Positions 1 through 8,282 of a DNA stretch of 26,080 nucleotides are shown piece by piece. Every line of letters begins with the position of its first letter. Within the stretch, counting starts at the first letter, position 1. The notes below the pieces were generated by a model. That model saw only the letters and a list, made by a program, of their open reading frames with translations. It did not search any database and was not told where the DNA came from. The position numbers and the translations under genes were made by a program. The stretch lies in IMG/VR virus record IMGVR_UViG_3300020034_000062, positions 1 through 26,080 of that record; one strand, 5' to 3'. The DNA is from a virus.

Positions 1-436
1 GGTACAGATCGACTGTGCCAGTTGCGACTGCGACGCCCACGTTGACGAACAGCGTTTGAGCCGTCTGTGCGGCTGCCACGGCGGTCGCCGCCCGGACGTA
101 GACAAAGGCATTGGTGGTCTGGCCGGTGAGCGCTGCGACCGTCAGAACTGCAGTGCCGCCCGCTGCGGCCGCGGTGTAGAGCCCCACGGTTGCGGTGGCC
201 ATGGTCACGTTGGCATTTGCCGTGATCACCACAGTCGGCACCCACGTGAGTGAGTTGATGATCTGCATCTGGATCGGATCGCCGACCGTCGCAACCGACA
301 GTCCCTTGACCACGCCGAGCAGGCGCAATGCCTGTGCCCCGACCGGAACGGGCAGATTGCTTGTGCTGACGGGCGTCAGCGTCGATAGGGTGTTGCCGGT
401 CTGCGTGACCGACGGCCCTGGATTTACTGAAGGCAT
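1..436 (-). CDS. partial structural-operon protein, function unknown
   Basis: An open minus-strand frame starts at ATG 436 and runs off the left edge with no stop, so at least 144 residues are coded and the C-terminus is missing. A good ribosome site, AAGGAGCAACAAC, stands directly before the ATG. The visible product is rich in Ala, Val, Thr and Gly, with no charged clusters, no signal peptide and no long membrane segment, which suggests beta-rich structure. It lies 11 bases downstream of the coat gene in the same direction, so a virion role (head decoration or completion) is likely by position. I do not recognise the family. Confidence 0.75.
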   Translation of the reverse strand, partial: MPSVNPGPSVTQTGNTLSTLTPVSTSNLPVPVGAQALRLLGVVKGLSVATVGDPIQMQIINSLTWVPTVVITANANVTMATATVGLYTAAAAGGTAVLTVAALTGQTTNAFVYVRAATAVAAAQTAQTLFVNVGVAVATGTVDLY

Positions 437-447
437 GTTGTTGCTCC

Positions 448-1803
448 TTAGCCTTGGACTCGTACGCCGAGCTGGTTGTAAACACGGTCGAATCCATAGA
501 GGACATCGCACCGCGTCGGCTCGGCATCGTTGTTGATGGTGTATTGGCGCACGAGCCGAATGCTCAGCCCGGTGTCCTTGTCGCTTGCACGCGCAGCCAT
601 CTCGACGCCACCTGGCAGCGGCAAGTCTGCGACCGCCAGCGCAATGCACGACTTGTGCAGGATGAGACCTTGCGGAGAGACCTTGGATGCGTTGCCAGTG
701 CCGCCGTTGACAGTGAGTGCAGCCGTGGCAGTGAACGCAGCGGTCGTGACAGCGTTTTGGAACTGGCCGCCGGTGATCACTGCCTCAGCGATGCGAATCG
801 ACAGTGCGCCAGCACCGCCGCCTGAGGTGTAGATACCGGTGGAGGCGTCGAAAGTGCCGCTGGTCAGCGTGGCAGCAGCGAAGCGCAAACCCGGCGTTGC
901 AGGCCCGTTTGGCTGGTTCTCGTAGCCAGCCGGCGGGATCACGACGAACTGTTTCTGCGCCGTGCCGTACTGCGTGCGGCTCTGTGGGTTGGCGGGGAAC
1001 ACGCCAGCGAGCTGGATGATATCGCCGACCTTGACCACGCCGGTACTGGCCGTCCAGCCGTTCGTTTGGATGAATCCATCCTGGACCCAGCCGGTCGTGA
1101 GAAAAGCACCACCGGTATTCGCCGTCAGCAGTGGGGTGCCACCCTGTGCGCCGGTGGTGAAACTGACGATGTTCTGGTCCCTCCACCATTCCAGCCCCGC
1201 CGTCTTCGTGGCCACGAAGCCGCGACGAAAGTTCTCGCTGATGTTGGCCTGCGGGTTGTAGAGGCCCTTGATGCCGTCTGCGGCGAATGCCGAAGTCAAA
1301 GGATCCAGCACGCAGTTGCGCGGCCCGCCGGGACACGCCTCAGCGTCCAGGATGGCATTGCCAATGGCGTAAGTTAGGAACGATGCCGCGGGCACACCCG
1401 GCGTTCCAACAGCGTTGGGAATGTTTTGATAGGCGAAGTTGGCGCCATCCGAATCGATGCGGTTGGCCACAGCCTCGACTGCCGGCGTGATGAATCGCTC
1501 GCGAAAGTTGTCGATGCTGAGCAGCATGTCCTGCGTCGTGAACTGCATGTCCACGTGAAACTGATTGCGCAGGGTGACGGGAATGAACGTCTCGTTGCTG
1601 TCCTCGACGTTGAGCGCCGGGCCGAACGTACCGCGGTAGCGAGGAGGCCGGCGGACGTTGACGGTTGCACCGATTTTGGCGCCTGAGACTGCAAAGCGAT
1701 CGTCGTATTCTCGGGTGAAACACCCGGACATGACGCACATGTTGTCCAGCACATCCAACGAATCGTTGGTGATGTAGCTGATAGTCAGGAGATTGTTCGG
1801 CAA
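448..1803 (-). CDS. major capsid protein, P22 coat-protein family
   Basis: A 451-residue protein that would form the icosahedral shell. The start region (PNNLLTISYI, then a stretch ending in VNVRRPPRYRG near residues 48-57) is typical of P22 gp5-type coat proteins, and the length fits the 430-residue family norm. The start is a TTG at 1803, supported by GGAG eight bases upstream; no nearby in-frame ATG precedes the conserved start. It follows portal and scaffold genes in the order seen in P22-like phages. The family assignment rests on N-terminal pattern, length and gene order. The central part (about residues 230-380) is Gly/Thr/Ala-rich, as expected for the inserted domain of this fold, but I cannot align it confidently. 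Confidence 0.88.
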   Translation of the reverse strand: MPNNLLTISYITNDSLDVLDNMCVMSGCFTREYDDRFAVSGAKIGATVNVRRPPRYRGTFGPALNVEDSNETFIPVTLRNQFHVDMQFTTQDMLLSIDNFRERFITPAVEAVANRIDSDGANFAYQNIPNAVGTPGVPAASFLTYAIGNAILDAEACPGGPRNCVLDPLTSAFAADGIKGLYNPQANISENFRRGFVATKTAGLEWWRDQNIVSFTTGAQGGTPLLTANTGGAFLTTGWVQDGFIQTNGWTASTGVVKVGDIIQLAGVFPANPQSRTQYGTAQKQFVVIPPAGYENQPNGPATPGLRFAAATLTSGTFDASTGIYTSGGGAGALSIRIAEAVITGGQFQNAVTTAAFTATAALTVNGGTGNASKVSPQGLILHKSCIALAVADLPLPGGVEMAARASDKDTGLSIRLVRQYTINNDAEPTRCDVLYGFDRVYNQLGVRVQG

Positions 1804-1839
1804 GGTGATGGCTCCAGTAAATGGCCACCACCTCTCGAC

Positions 1840-2838
1840 TCACCTCGCGCGCGATTTCCTTTCGGACCGCTTCATCGCGAGATACTCCTGAGTGGTCATC
1901 TCACCGGGATCCTTGCGGACCACTTCGGCCGAGCCCACAGAGGTGTCGATTGGCGCTGGCGCCTGTGACACTTTCTTCACTGGAGCGGCAGCCTGTGGTT
2001 TTGGTGCGGGATCTTTGGATGCCTGCGCGCCAGCCTCAAGCTTCGCTTCCAGTCGCCCGAGAAAGCCAATGGCCTTCGCTGCGGGCAGCGAGCGAAATGT
2101 CGCGTATTCATCGGCGTGATTGGCCAGGTGATAGAGCAGCTGCGGACCTACTTCGGACTCTTCGATGTAGTCGATGACGGTCTTTGCGATCTTGCCATCG
2201 GCGCCGTTGAAGGCTGTGGTGACGACAGATTCAAAGTCCGGGTTCGACTCCATCACTGCAGCGAGGCGTGTTTGCCATGTTTCAGACGCTTTGGTCTGGC
2301 GCGTGGCTTCTTCACTCTCAGCTTGCTTGTGAGCCCGTTGCTGGTCGCGCTGCTCCAACTTCCAATCAGTCAAAGCGTCGGTGTACTCGGCAACATTCGC
2401 GAAGTCTTCTGGCTTTGGCTTGTCGGCCGGCGCCCGGTTGGGTTCTTCGGTCTTGGCCGGCGTCGCTTTTGCAAGCTGCGCCTCCAATTCCTGAACCCTT
2501 TTTTCTGCGGTGAGCCGTCCGAGTCGTTGGAACTCGGCGAACTCAGTCGCCTCTTTCATTTCCCGGTGCTTTTTGCCAATCACCTTGCGGGCATGCTCGG
2601 GGAGATCCTCCTCGGACAATTCCTTAGGTGCTGGCCTCGCGGTAGGAGCCGCGCCATTTGCTTGTACCCCATCCTTGGGCGGATCGTCAACTTTTACTGA
2701 AGGATCGAGTGGTGGTGTGCCCGCCCTTTTGAGGGCAATCACCTCCCGGCGCATGGGCGGCAGGGCCTCGGTGGGCTCGGCTTTGCCGGTCTGGGCGAGC
2801 TGCTGCAGGCCATGAGAGGTGACTACTACTGCTGCCAT
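1840..2838 (-). CDS. scaffolding protein
   Basis: A 332-residue, highly charged, Ala/Glu/Lys/Pro-rich protein expected to guide procapsid assembly and then leave the head. It has a disordered Pro-rich N-terminal third, a helical and probably coiled-coil section (HREMKEATEFAEFQRLGRLT and following, about residues 90-125), a second long helical stretch after KPKPEDF, and a basic tail ending MKRSERKSRAR, which resembles the coat-binding helix of P22 scaffold. ATG 2838 overlaps the portal stop by one base (TGATG) and has AGGGG upstream; a GTG one codon earlier is possible. Its place between portal and coat supports the role. Sequence identity to known scaffolds cannot be judged by eye. Confidence 0.82.
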   Translation of the reverse strand: MAAVVVTSHGLQQLAQTGKAEPTEALPPMRREVIALKRAGTPPLDPSVKVDDPPKDGVQANGAAPTARPAPKELSEEDLPEHARKVIGKKHREMKEATEFAEFQRLGRLTAEKRVQELEAQLAKATPAKTEEPNRAPADKPKPEDFANVAEYTDALTDWKLEQRDQQRAHKQAESEEATRQTKASETWQTRLAAVMESNPDFESVVTTAFNGADGKIAKTVIDYIEESEVGPQLLYHLANHADEYATFRSLPAAKAIGFLGRLEAKLEAGAQASKDPAPKPQAAAPVKKVSQAPAPIDTSVGSAEVVRKDPGEMTTQEYLAMKRSERKSRAR

Positions 2839-4937
2839 CACTCGACCCCTTTCTTGATCAGCTTGTCGGCCATTTTCTCTTCGCTCGCCGACTCCAGTTG
2901 CGAGTTCAGCAGCTGCGCAGCAGCGCCAATCTCGGCGACGTCGCGTGCCGTCTCGGACTTGGTAGCGATGTCGATGCGCTTGGTCTTGTCCTCGCGCACT
3001 GACTTCTCATGCGCGCTCTCGATCTGCGCGGCAGCAATGGTGCCCTTGTATTTGATCTCCAGCGCCTGCTGCTGCGTGACCTGCGTGAGCTGCTGCACCT
3101 GCTGTTGGAGCGCCATCACGAGCGAGCGGGCCTGTGGTGGCATGCCATCCATGACTTTCTTCATGCCCTCCGGCGTGTCGGGCAGCATGCGGTCCGCAAG
3201 CTCCTGGCTGCCTGCGAATGGCATGTTGCGGATCACGAGATCCGCGCCGCGCTCGGCAATCTTGGGGGCGAGCGGCGTGTCCAGCAGGCCCAACATGCCC
3301 TCGGCGCCCTCCTCCTGAGCTGTGCGGTAGTCTGGGCCGGCATCCATCACGATATCGTAGGTGCCGTCTTTCAGATTCTTGGCAATCTGATAGATCCCGC
3401 CCTGCTCGGCAGCCTCATCCTGGCCCGAGCCATTGATGCGCACCATGCTCGCGGTCCCATCCTCGCCCACGATGCGCTGCATGCGGTCGGTGTCGTAGTA
3501 GGAAGGGATGAGATCCAGCAGGATGATGCCGGTCCAGATCACGGCCATCGCCTGGTTGTCGCTGTACTGAAAGTGCATCAGGTCCCGCTCACGCTGGCGA
3601 CGCTGCAGGTATTTGTTGCCACTCACCACGCGGCCTTGCTCGATGGGGTTTTCCATCGGCATGCCGGCCATGGCAACGAGATTCATCAACGCCATCTGCG
3701 CGGCGTTGCGCTGGCCCTCAGGCACTGGTGTTGGCGGCTGGCGCATCGGTGGCGGAGCAGGCACGCCATCGACCACGACGGGCGTATAGACGAGTTTGCT
3801 GTAGGCCCTGCGGTTGGCATCATCCCACTCGGGATGATTGTCCGTCTGCCCCTCGGCGACCACCCACGGAGCTTTGGGCGCGAGTGCAACCAGCTCGGCA
3901 GCGGCGCTCTCCCAGTAATTAAACATGCGCGCCGGGTCCATCATGTTTTTGACCATGCCCCAGCGCAGGATGCGGCCCTGAATGTTCACCTGGTTGCCCA
4001 GGCAACGCACCACGGGGATGTATTTGCCCGGCAGGTCGCGCTTTTCGAGCACCTGGGTGCCGCCGAGCTTGTATACCTGCACCTGAGCGCGCGTGGTCGG
4101 CCGCGTTTTCTGGTTGCCGCGGGCATCGACGAATGGCACCCAGCCAGTTGCCGCTTGCACTTCATCGCTCGGCAGTTCGGACTTCAGTGCCGTGCGCCCG
4201 TCGACCATCATCACGAGCGTGTCGGCGACTTCGTGGATGCGAAAATACCGGCAGATGCGCACTTGATCGCGCGTCTCCCACTCGTAATTCTCATCACCGA
4301 TCGCTGCACGATTCCAGGCCGCATTCGGCGCCTTGGGATGCTCGCGCTGATACTGCGCGCGCGACATCTTGCCCGTGATCAGAAACCACTGCCGCGCCTC
4401 ACCACACGGCGTGCACGCGCTCGGGTCGTCGTAGCACGTGAAGGAGTTGTCGATCATCTTGATCCACAGATCCTGATCGAAGCTCTTCGGGTCGCAGTAC
4501 TTTCCAACGATCTCCCAGTATCCCCAGCCGATGTCTTGGGCGCTGCGTACGCCCTCGTCATAGGCTGCCTCGGCGTTGCTGAGATTCTGGATGTGCCGCA
4601 TCAGGGACTGGATCACGCCAGCCTTTTCGACGCTCGCAGCGCCTCCCATGGGCTGCACCTTGATGCGCGGGCGCTGCTGCTTGAGCTGGTTTTGCACCCG
4701 CAGGCAATTGGCGTCCGTGTGATTGATGGTCAGGCAGGGCCTCGCCTCCACCATGCGCTGCTTGCGAACGCCACTGTCCCACTGGTCCTCGTACCGGAAT
4801 CGCAGCGCATCCAGGCCCGATTGCCGGTTGCTGCTCTCGTACTCCTCAGCGATCGCGAATCGTTCCTTGGCCTCGAGGAAAATTTCATCCAGCGTGATGG
4901 CTGGCTTGGCCTCGCGGTTGGGGTAGCCGCTGGCCAC
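2838..4937 (-). CDS. portal protein, P22-like
   Basis: A 699-residue protein, close to the 725 residues of P22 gp1. It should form the dodecameric ring at the packaging vertex, bind the terminase and let DNA in and out. Features include an N-terminal helix, the LRFRYEDQWDSGVR and RPCLTINHTD motifs (about residues 45-73) typical of this portal family, a Gln-rich helical barrel-like segment (QQQVQQLTQVTQQQ) near residue 610, and a charged C-terminus. Translation starts at GTG 4937, immediately after the upstream stop (TAAGTG), with GGAG ten bases before. It lies between terminase and scaffold genes, the standard order. Confidence 0.92.
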   Translation of the reverse strand: MASGYPNREAKPAITLDEIFLEAKERFAIAEEYESSNRQSGLDALRFRYEDQWDSGVRKQRMVEARPCLTINHTDANCLRVQNQLKQQRPRIKVQPMGGAASVEKAGVIQSLMRHIQNLSNAEAAYDEGVRSAQDIGWGYWEIVGKYCDPKSFDQDLWIKMIDNSFTCYDDPSACTPCGEARQWFLITGKMSRAQYQREHPKAPNAAWNRAAIGDENYEWETRDQVRICRYFRIHEVADTLVMMVDGRTALKSELPSDEVQAATGWVPFVDARGNQKTRPTTRAQVQVYKLGGTQVLEKRDLPGKYIPVVRCLGNQVNIQGRILRWGMVKNMMDPARMFNYWESAAAELVALAPKAPWVVAEGQTDNHPEWDDANRRAYSKLVYTPVVVDGVPAPPPMRQPPTPVPEGQRNAAQMALMNLVAMAGMPMENPIEQGRVVSGNKYLQRRQRERDLMHFQYSDNQAMAVIWTGIILLDLIPSYYDTDRMQRIVGEDGTASMVRINGSGQDEAAEQGGIYQIAKNLKDGTYDIVMDAGPDYRTAQEEGAEGMLGLLDTPLAPKIAERGADLVIRNMPFAGSQELADRMLPDTPEGMKKVMDGMPPQARSLVMALQQQVQQLTQVTQQQALEIKYKGTIAAAQIESAHEKSVREDKTKRIDIATKSETARDVAEIGAAAQLLNSQLESASEEKMADKLIKKGVE

Positions 4938-5294
4938 TTACAGCATGCTCCGCAGCCGCGTATACGCCTCGCCGGCCAATGCGCTCTGCTGTTTGGTCAG
5001 GTCCGCTACACGACTCTCGCTGTCCATCTGGCCGATGCGGATGGTGGATGCCTGCAGCAGCAGTGCACAGCAGTCCTGGACGATGGCGCGCAGGGCCTGT
5101 AGCTCGGCCTTGAGCGTGGCGAGTTGGTCGATTTCAGGAGGCTTGGGCGGCTTTGGCTTGTTCTTGCTGCCAGCCTTGCGGCCACGGTGCTTGCCCTTGC
5201 GGTATGCGGGCGGCATCTGACCAATCACCATCCGCCCAACGTTTCCTTTAGGAATTCCGTCGGGGTTGAAAGGCTGGCCGTCTTTTTCATCCAT
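4938..5294 (-). CDS. small basic protein between terminase and portal
   Basis: A 118-residue protein of unknown function. The N-terminal half is very basic and carries GRKAGSKNKPKPPKPP (about residues 38-53), an AT-hook-like motif resembling the GRPKGSRNK signature of small terminase/DUF5681 proteins. The C-terminal half (EIDQLATLKAELQALRAIVQ) is a likely coiled coil. A DNA-binding packaging accessory is plausible by position and composition only. Its stop abuts the portal GTG. No clear ribosome site precedes the ATG, and a promoter-like sequence with its -10 box seven bases upstream could make a leaderless message. Confidence 0.7.
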   Translation of the reverse strand: MDEKDGQPFNPDGIPKGNVGRMVIGQMPPAYRKGKHRGRKAGSKNKPKPPKPPEIDQLATLKAELQALRAIVQDCCALLLQASTIRIGQMDSESRVADLTKQQSALAGEAYTRLRSML

Positions 5295-5300
5295 CCATGG

Positions 5301-5329
5301 ATTAGATCACTTTTTCTAAACGTTTACAA
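5301..5329 (-). promoter_or_regulatory. candidate promoter ahead of portal operon
   Basis: On the minus strand, TTGTAA (5324-5329) and TCTAAT (5301-5306) are separated by exactly 17 bases, in an AT-rich pocket inside a GC-rich genome. This is the only gap between terminase and portal genes. Expected initiation would fall at or next to ATG 5294. A sigma-70 promoter is inferred from sequence only; chance similarity is possible. Confidence 0.4.
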
Positions 5330-5340
5330 AATCTAAATGG

Positions 5341-6780
5341 TCATCCCATCCACCCCTGCCCGCCGTGGGCGTTAACTGATCGATTTTGGCGCACTACCTT
5401 GCTCATCGTGCGTGCGTGCCGTCGCATCATCATCGCGTAGCGTGCGGCGCTCATGATGTCGTCGCCCTTTTTCACGATCAGCCCGTCCTTGCGATAGTAG
5501 AGGTTGTGCTCCTCGAAGTACTGCGAAAGGTGGGCAAATACCTTCCAGCGGCCTGTCTGCATGCGATCCAGCATCTCGGCAACGCCGGCCTCTACGCCAT
5601 GAGTGCCGTCCTCGAATGTAGCGCGCGTGCCGAGCATATCCAGCCCCTGCGCCTTGTACTGCTTGGCTAGCTGCTCACCCGATCCCTTATCGTGCTGCAG
5701 GCCGTCGTGTGGCCATGCCCAGGGCAGCGGTCCCCAGGGCTTGACGCTGGCCGCGAACATCGCGGGCGTCTGCTCGCGCTGCTTGTGCGCGCTGATGACA
5801 TAGATCACGTCGGCATCGCGGTCCCATGCCAGTTGCACAGCCGCACTTGGATGATCCCAGCCGAAGTCGAGGCCACCAATTCGCACCCAGTGCTTGGGGA
5901 TCTCAAACGCGCTGCAGGTGATCTCATCTTGGTCGATCGGAAACACTCGGCCGCTCCCCATGATCGGAATGCCGCGGGCTCGCGCATCGCGCTCGTGCGG
6001 CGCATACCCTGCAATGATCTCAGTACGCTGCTCAGCGGTGTAGTGCAGTGCGTCTTCAATCGTCATCATGGTCAAATGGCAGCCTGGTGGCTTATCGAGC
6101 ATGAATCGATTCACCACGCTGGTGCGGCCCTTGAGCGGCGTGAACGTAGTCACCACCAGGCCCATGTGCACGTTGGTGCGCGTCCAGCCCTCGTTATACA
6201 CATCCTCGTCGTGCTCCTCGTCCATCCAGACACCGTGGAGCGTCGGGCCCTGCCACTTTTCGCGGCCCTGATCGTTGGATTTGTAGTTGAGCTGGGAGAC
6301 CCCGGTCTGCACATCGCCGCCGCCGCCCCATCGAATCAACTGCGTGTCCAGCGCATCAGGAAGCCCGCGGCGAGGCGATGAGTCCTCGATGCTGTCCTTG
6401 GGCAGCATGCCGGTGCCCGGGGCTCCCAGCGGGCCGTACAGGATGCGCTGAGGGTTATCGCGCGTGCTCTCGCCGGTGACGCCACTCGCCCAAAAGTGCA
6501 CCGGAGTTTCGAACACTCGACCAGTCCACCACGCTGGGTAACGCCCGGTAAGGTGGATGGCCCACTCGGCGCCAGCCGCAATTGTTTTGCCGAGCTGGTT
6601 GCCCGCCATCAGCATGCGCTCACGATTGATCCGCCCGGCAGCGTGGAACTCCAGCTGCTTTGGGTAGGCGTGGTAATCAGTGAGCTTTCGATGGCTCTTT
6701 CGCAGCGCCTGCTCCGACAGCAACACCTTCAGCAGGGATTGCGGATCGCAGGAGAGCGATTGCAGCAACGATGTCGGCAT
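5341..6780 (-). CDS. terL: terminase large subunit
   Basis: A 479-residue packaging motor. The ATPase has Walker A GNQLGKT at residues 60-66, Walker B VWMDEE at 184-189 and the coupling motif TFTPLKG at 212-218. The C-terminal RNase H-like nuclease shows GGLDFGWDH (Asp 305) and a late acidic pair at 440-441 before IMSAARYAM. It cuts concatemers and drives DNA into the head through the portal. ATG 6780 has GGAAGAG at good spacing but overlaps the small-terminase gene by 104 bases, which is long; a GTG at 6726 would shorten the overlap without touching known motifs. It lies directly upstream of the portal operon. Confidence 0.95.
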   Translation of the reverse strand: MPTSLLQSLSCDPQSLLKVLLSEQALRKSHRKLTDYHAYPKQLEFHAAGRINRERMLMAGNQLGKTIAAGAEWAIHLTGRYPAWWTGRVFETPVHFWASGVTGESTRDNPQRILYGPLGAPGTGMLPKDSIEDSSPRRGLPDALDTQLIRWGGGGDVQTGVSQLNYKSNDQGREKWQGPTLHGVWMDEEHDEDVYNEGWTRTNVHMGLVVTTFTPLKGRTSVVNRFMLDKPPGCHLTMMTIEDALHYTAEQRTEIIAGYAPHERDARARGIPIMGSGRVFPIDQDEITCSAFEIPKHWVRIGGLDFGWDHPSAAVQLAWDRDADVIYVISAHKQREQTPAMFAASVKPWGPLPWAWPHDGLQHDKGSGEQLAKQYKAQGLDMLGTRATFEDGTHGVEAGVAEMLDRMQTGRWKVFAHLSQYFEEHNLYYRKDGLIVKKGDDIMSAARYAMMMRRHARTMSKVVRQNRSVNAHGGQGWMG

Positions 6781-7039
6781 CGGGTATCTCTTCCAGAGGG
6801 CGCTTTATTTCAAGCTCCTTGGGCATCAGGGCGATAATGGCGCGCACGTAGGCCACCGGATCTTCGGTCCGGCACGCAACGATTGCGCTCTTGCCGCTGG
6901 CCTCGTAATCGTCGGCGAGGTCGTTCAGGAACTTGGCCTGCAGCCTGTTTCGAGCACCGGCTGGCTTGCCGCCGGGGTTGCCTGACTCACCGGGTTTGAA
7001 CGGTTTCAGGTTTTGCGGATTACCGCCTTTATTAGACAT
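6677..7039 (-). CDS. probable terminase small subunit, DUF5681-like
   Basis: A 120-residue protein starting MSNKGGNPQNLKPFKPGESG. The basic GNPGGKPAGARNRLQAKFL motif (about residues 20-38) is the DUF5681 signature, often found just before large terminases. It is followed by helical segments (DDYEASGKSAIVACR, DPVAYVRAIIALMPKEL) and an Ala-rich tail. By position it would recognise packaging DNA and load it on TerL. ATG 7039 is chosen because the family signature follows it closely; it overlaps the upstream co-chaperonin stop by eight bases. An ATG at 7069 would add ten unlikely residues. No strong ribosome site is visible, so coupling to the upstream gene is likely. Confidence 0.75.
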   Translation of the reverse strand: MSNKGGNPQNLKPFKPGESGNPGGKPAGARNRLQAKFLNDLADDYEASGKSAIVACRTEDPVAYVRAIIALMPKELEIKRPLEEIPDADIVAAIALLRSAIPAEGVAVGAGAAKEPSKAH

Positions 7040-7385
7040 CTGCTGAATCTGAGTGAACGAAGCACACATCGCGCTCGCTGCAGATCACGTGCTCGACTCC
7101 CTCGATGATCTCTGTTGGAAACTTGTAGCCATCGATCTCAAGTCCACCAATCTCGACAACATCACCGGGTCTCACCTCGGTCGGTATCACTTGGCCTGAC
7201 TCGCCCATCATCACACGCTCGCCTCTGCCGTTCTTCCAATACTGTAGCACGCGCCTGCCTGGGCCGATGGCGACAACCTCGCCACGCAGGGTACGACGCT
7301 GATTGCCGGCGACCTCGATGATGGCACTCGGTCGCCACGGGAGCGGCTTCAAGATGATTTGGTCTCGCAGTGGTCGTAGTTTCAT
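7032..7385 (-). CDS. phage GroES-like co-chaperonin (Cpn10)
   Basis: A 117-residue protein matching the Cpn10 fold along its length. MKLRPLRDQIILKPL (1-15) corresponds to the GroES opening MNIRPLHDRVIVK, RGEVVAIGPGR (34-44) to RGEVLAVGNGR, VRPGDVVEIGG (71-81) to VKVGDIVIF, and HVICSERDVCFV (99-110) to VLIMSESDILAIV. The mobile-loop region (about 16-32) contains the hydrophobic stretch AIIEV, where GroES has the GroEL-binding IVL. An extra loop of roughly a dozen residues lies at 48-70. It probably pairs with host GroEL to fold a phage protein; P22-type coat is a known GroEL/ES client. The start is ATG 7385, right after the upstream TGA (TGACCATG). Confidence 0.85.
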   Translation of the reverse strand: MKLRPLRDQIILKPLPWRPSAIIEVAGNQRRTLRGEVVAIGPGRRVLQYWKNGRGERVMMGESGQVIPTEVRPGDVVEIGGLEIDGYKFPTEIIEGVEHVICSERDVCFVHSDSADV

Positions 7386-7387
7386 GG

Positions 7388-7753
7388 TCAGCCGCACTGT
7401 ATGTAGACGATGCCGTCGTACCCGCCGATGATCTGGCAGCACCCGGATTGGCCGTGACTGTTGGCGCAGCCGTCGACGATTGGTCCAACGGCTGCGATCT
7501 TGCCATCACTGAGCCGTCGCATGATGCGCTGTGCTTTGCCGGTCTGCGCTGCGCGAGAGGCAGCAACAACCTCCGCGATGTCGATCGCTTCGGGATCGTA
7601 ATCGCCAGCGCCGTGCGCTACCGGCACGCACACCGGCGGGTCGTAGCCATCGCGGTAGCATTTGTAGATTGTTTCGGTCGCCGCTGGCGGAGCAGCGAAT
7701 GCAGCGATCGAGATCAGGGCGAGACAGGTTGCGAGCAGATAGTTGCGTTTCAT
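7388..7753 (-). CDS. small Cys-rich exported protein, function unknown
   Basis: A 121-residue protein with a clear Sec signal peptide: MKRN, then the hydrophobic core YLLATCLALISIAAFA, with probable cleavage near residue 20 (AFA-AP). The mature part carries about six Cys (YKCYRDGYDPPVCVP, DGCANSHGQSGCCQ, IQCG end), which suggests disulfides in the periplasm. ATG 7753 has a strong ribosome site (TAGGAGAGATTCA) and overlaps the upstream stop by four bases. It is not a recognisable lysis protein: no endolysin, holin or spanin features. A cell-surface or exclusion role is possible by analogy with phage morons but unproven. Confidence 0.8.
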   Translation of the reverse strand: MKRNYLLATCLALISIAAFAAPPAATETIYKCYRDGYDPPVCVPVAHGAGDYDPEAIDIAEVVAASRAAQTGKAQRIMRRLSDGKIAAVGPIVDGCANSHGQSGCCQIIGGYDGIVYIQCG

Positions 7754-8040
7754 TGAATCTCTCCTAGGGCTTTCAAGGCTTCTTCGGGTGTCGTGACGTA
7801 CGGCGTGTTGGTGCGAGCACAGAACTCCGCCTGAGCGACCTGACGCGGGTCCAGGCGAGGCGCGCCGTTGCTCTTGCTCATCGGGTTCTTTGACTCGATC
7901 AGTTTCCACGTCCCGTTTTTGAAACAGAACAGGTCGCACGGAGGATCGCGGAACACTTCCCATCCCGCTTTCTGCGCCGCCTCGATGATGGCCGCCTGGC
8001 TCTTGTCGACCCTGTGGCGGGAGTATTGGGGGCGTCTCAC
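7750..8040 (-). CDS. VRR-NUC / PD-(D/E)XK nuclease-like protein
   Basis: A 96-residue protein. It opens RRPQYSRHRVDKSQAAIIEA, typical of small phage VRR-NUC-like proteins. The core shows Asp 36 in PPCDLFCFK followed by ESK (Glu 49, Lys 51), matching the D...ExK active site of the PD-(D/E)XK fold, then a helix PRQVAQAEFCART and the closing strand/helix TPYVTTPEEALKAL. It may act as a structure-specific nuclease in recombination or replication. The start is GTG 8040, which overlaps the upstream stop as GTGA. Upstream in-frame codons lie inside another gene and were not used. Confidence 0.72.
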   Translation of the reverse strand: MRRPQYSRHRVDKSQAAIIEAAQKAGWEVFRDPPCDLFCFKNGTWKLIESKNPMSKSNGAPRLDPRQVAQAEFCARTNTPYVTTPEEALKALGEIQ

Positions 8041-8282
8041 AGCACCACCGCCTGCCCCTCGATGTGGTCCACACAGGCCGCCATAGCCATCGGCAGGCTG
8101 CTGTAGACGCCCAGCGGGACAGGCACGCCATCGTCCGGGGTGTACAGGGCCTGCGTTTGCAGGCCGTCCAGGGAACCGACGCGGCGGCACTCGTACTGGC
8201 CGCAGAATCGGCGCCACCAGAGAACTTCATCGCTGGCGTGGTTCTTCACTTCGCGCCAGTTCGCCGGCAGCTTCGCGCTCAT
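8037..8282 (-). CDS. hypothetical protein, 81 residues
   Basis: I do not recognise this protein. It begins MSAKLPANWREVKNHASDEV and has a Trp/Arg/Cys patch (WWRRFCGQYECRRVG), then a Pro/Gly-rich centre and an Ala/Met-rich end. ATG 8282 overlaps the stop of the upstream gene (ATGA), and GGAAG lies eight bases before it. It sits in a run of small coupled genes between the replication gene and the packaging genes, the place of the lambda nin region. Confidence 0.7.
   Translation of the reverse strand: MSAKLPANWREVKNHASDEVLWWRRFCGQYECRRVGSLDGLQTQALYTPDDGVPVPLGVYSSLPMAMAACVDHIEGQAVVL

Noticed and set aside
3009-5102. 697-codon plus-strand frame opposite the portal gene
   Set aside because: It is antisense to a recognisable portal protein; the product is His/Ala/Arg-rich with no domain. 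Long antisense frames are common in GC-rich DNA.
5692-6381. 229-codon plus-strand frame opposite the large terminase
   Set aside because: The minus strand carries all terminase motifs; the plus-strand product has no family features.
7754-8230. Long N-terminal extension of the exported protein
   Set aside because: It overlaps three coupled genes; the signal peptide and strong ribosome site place the start at 7753.
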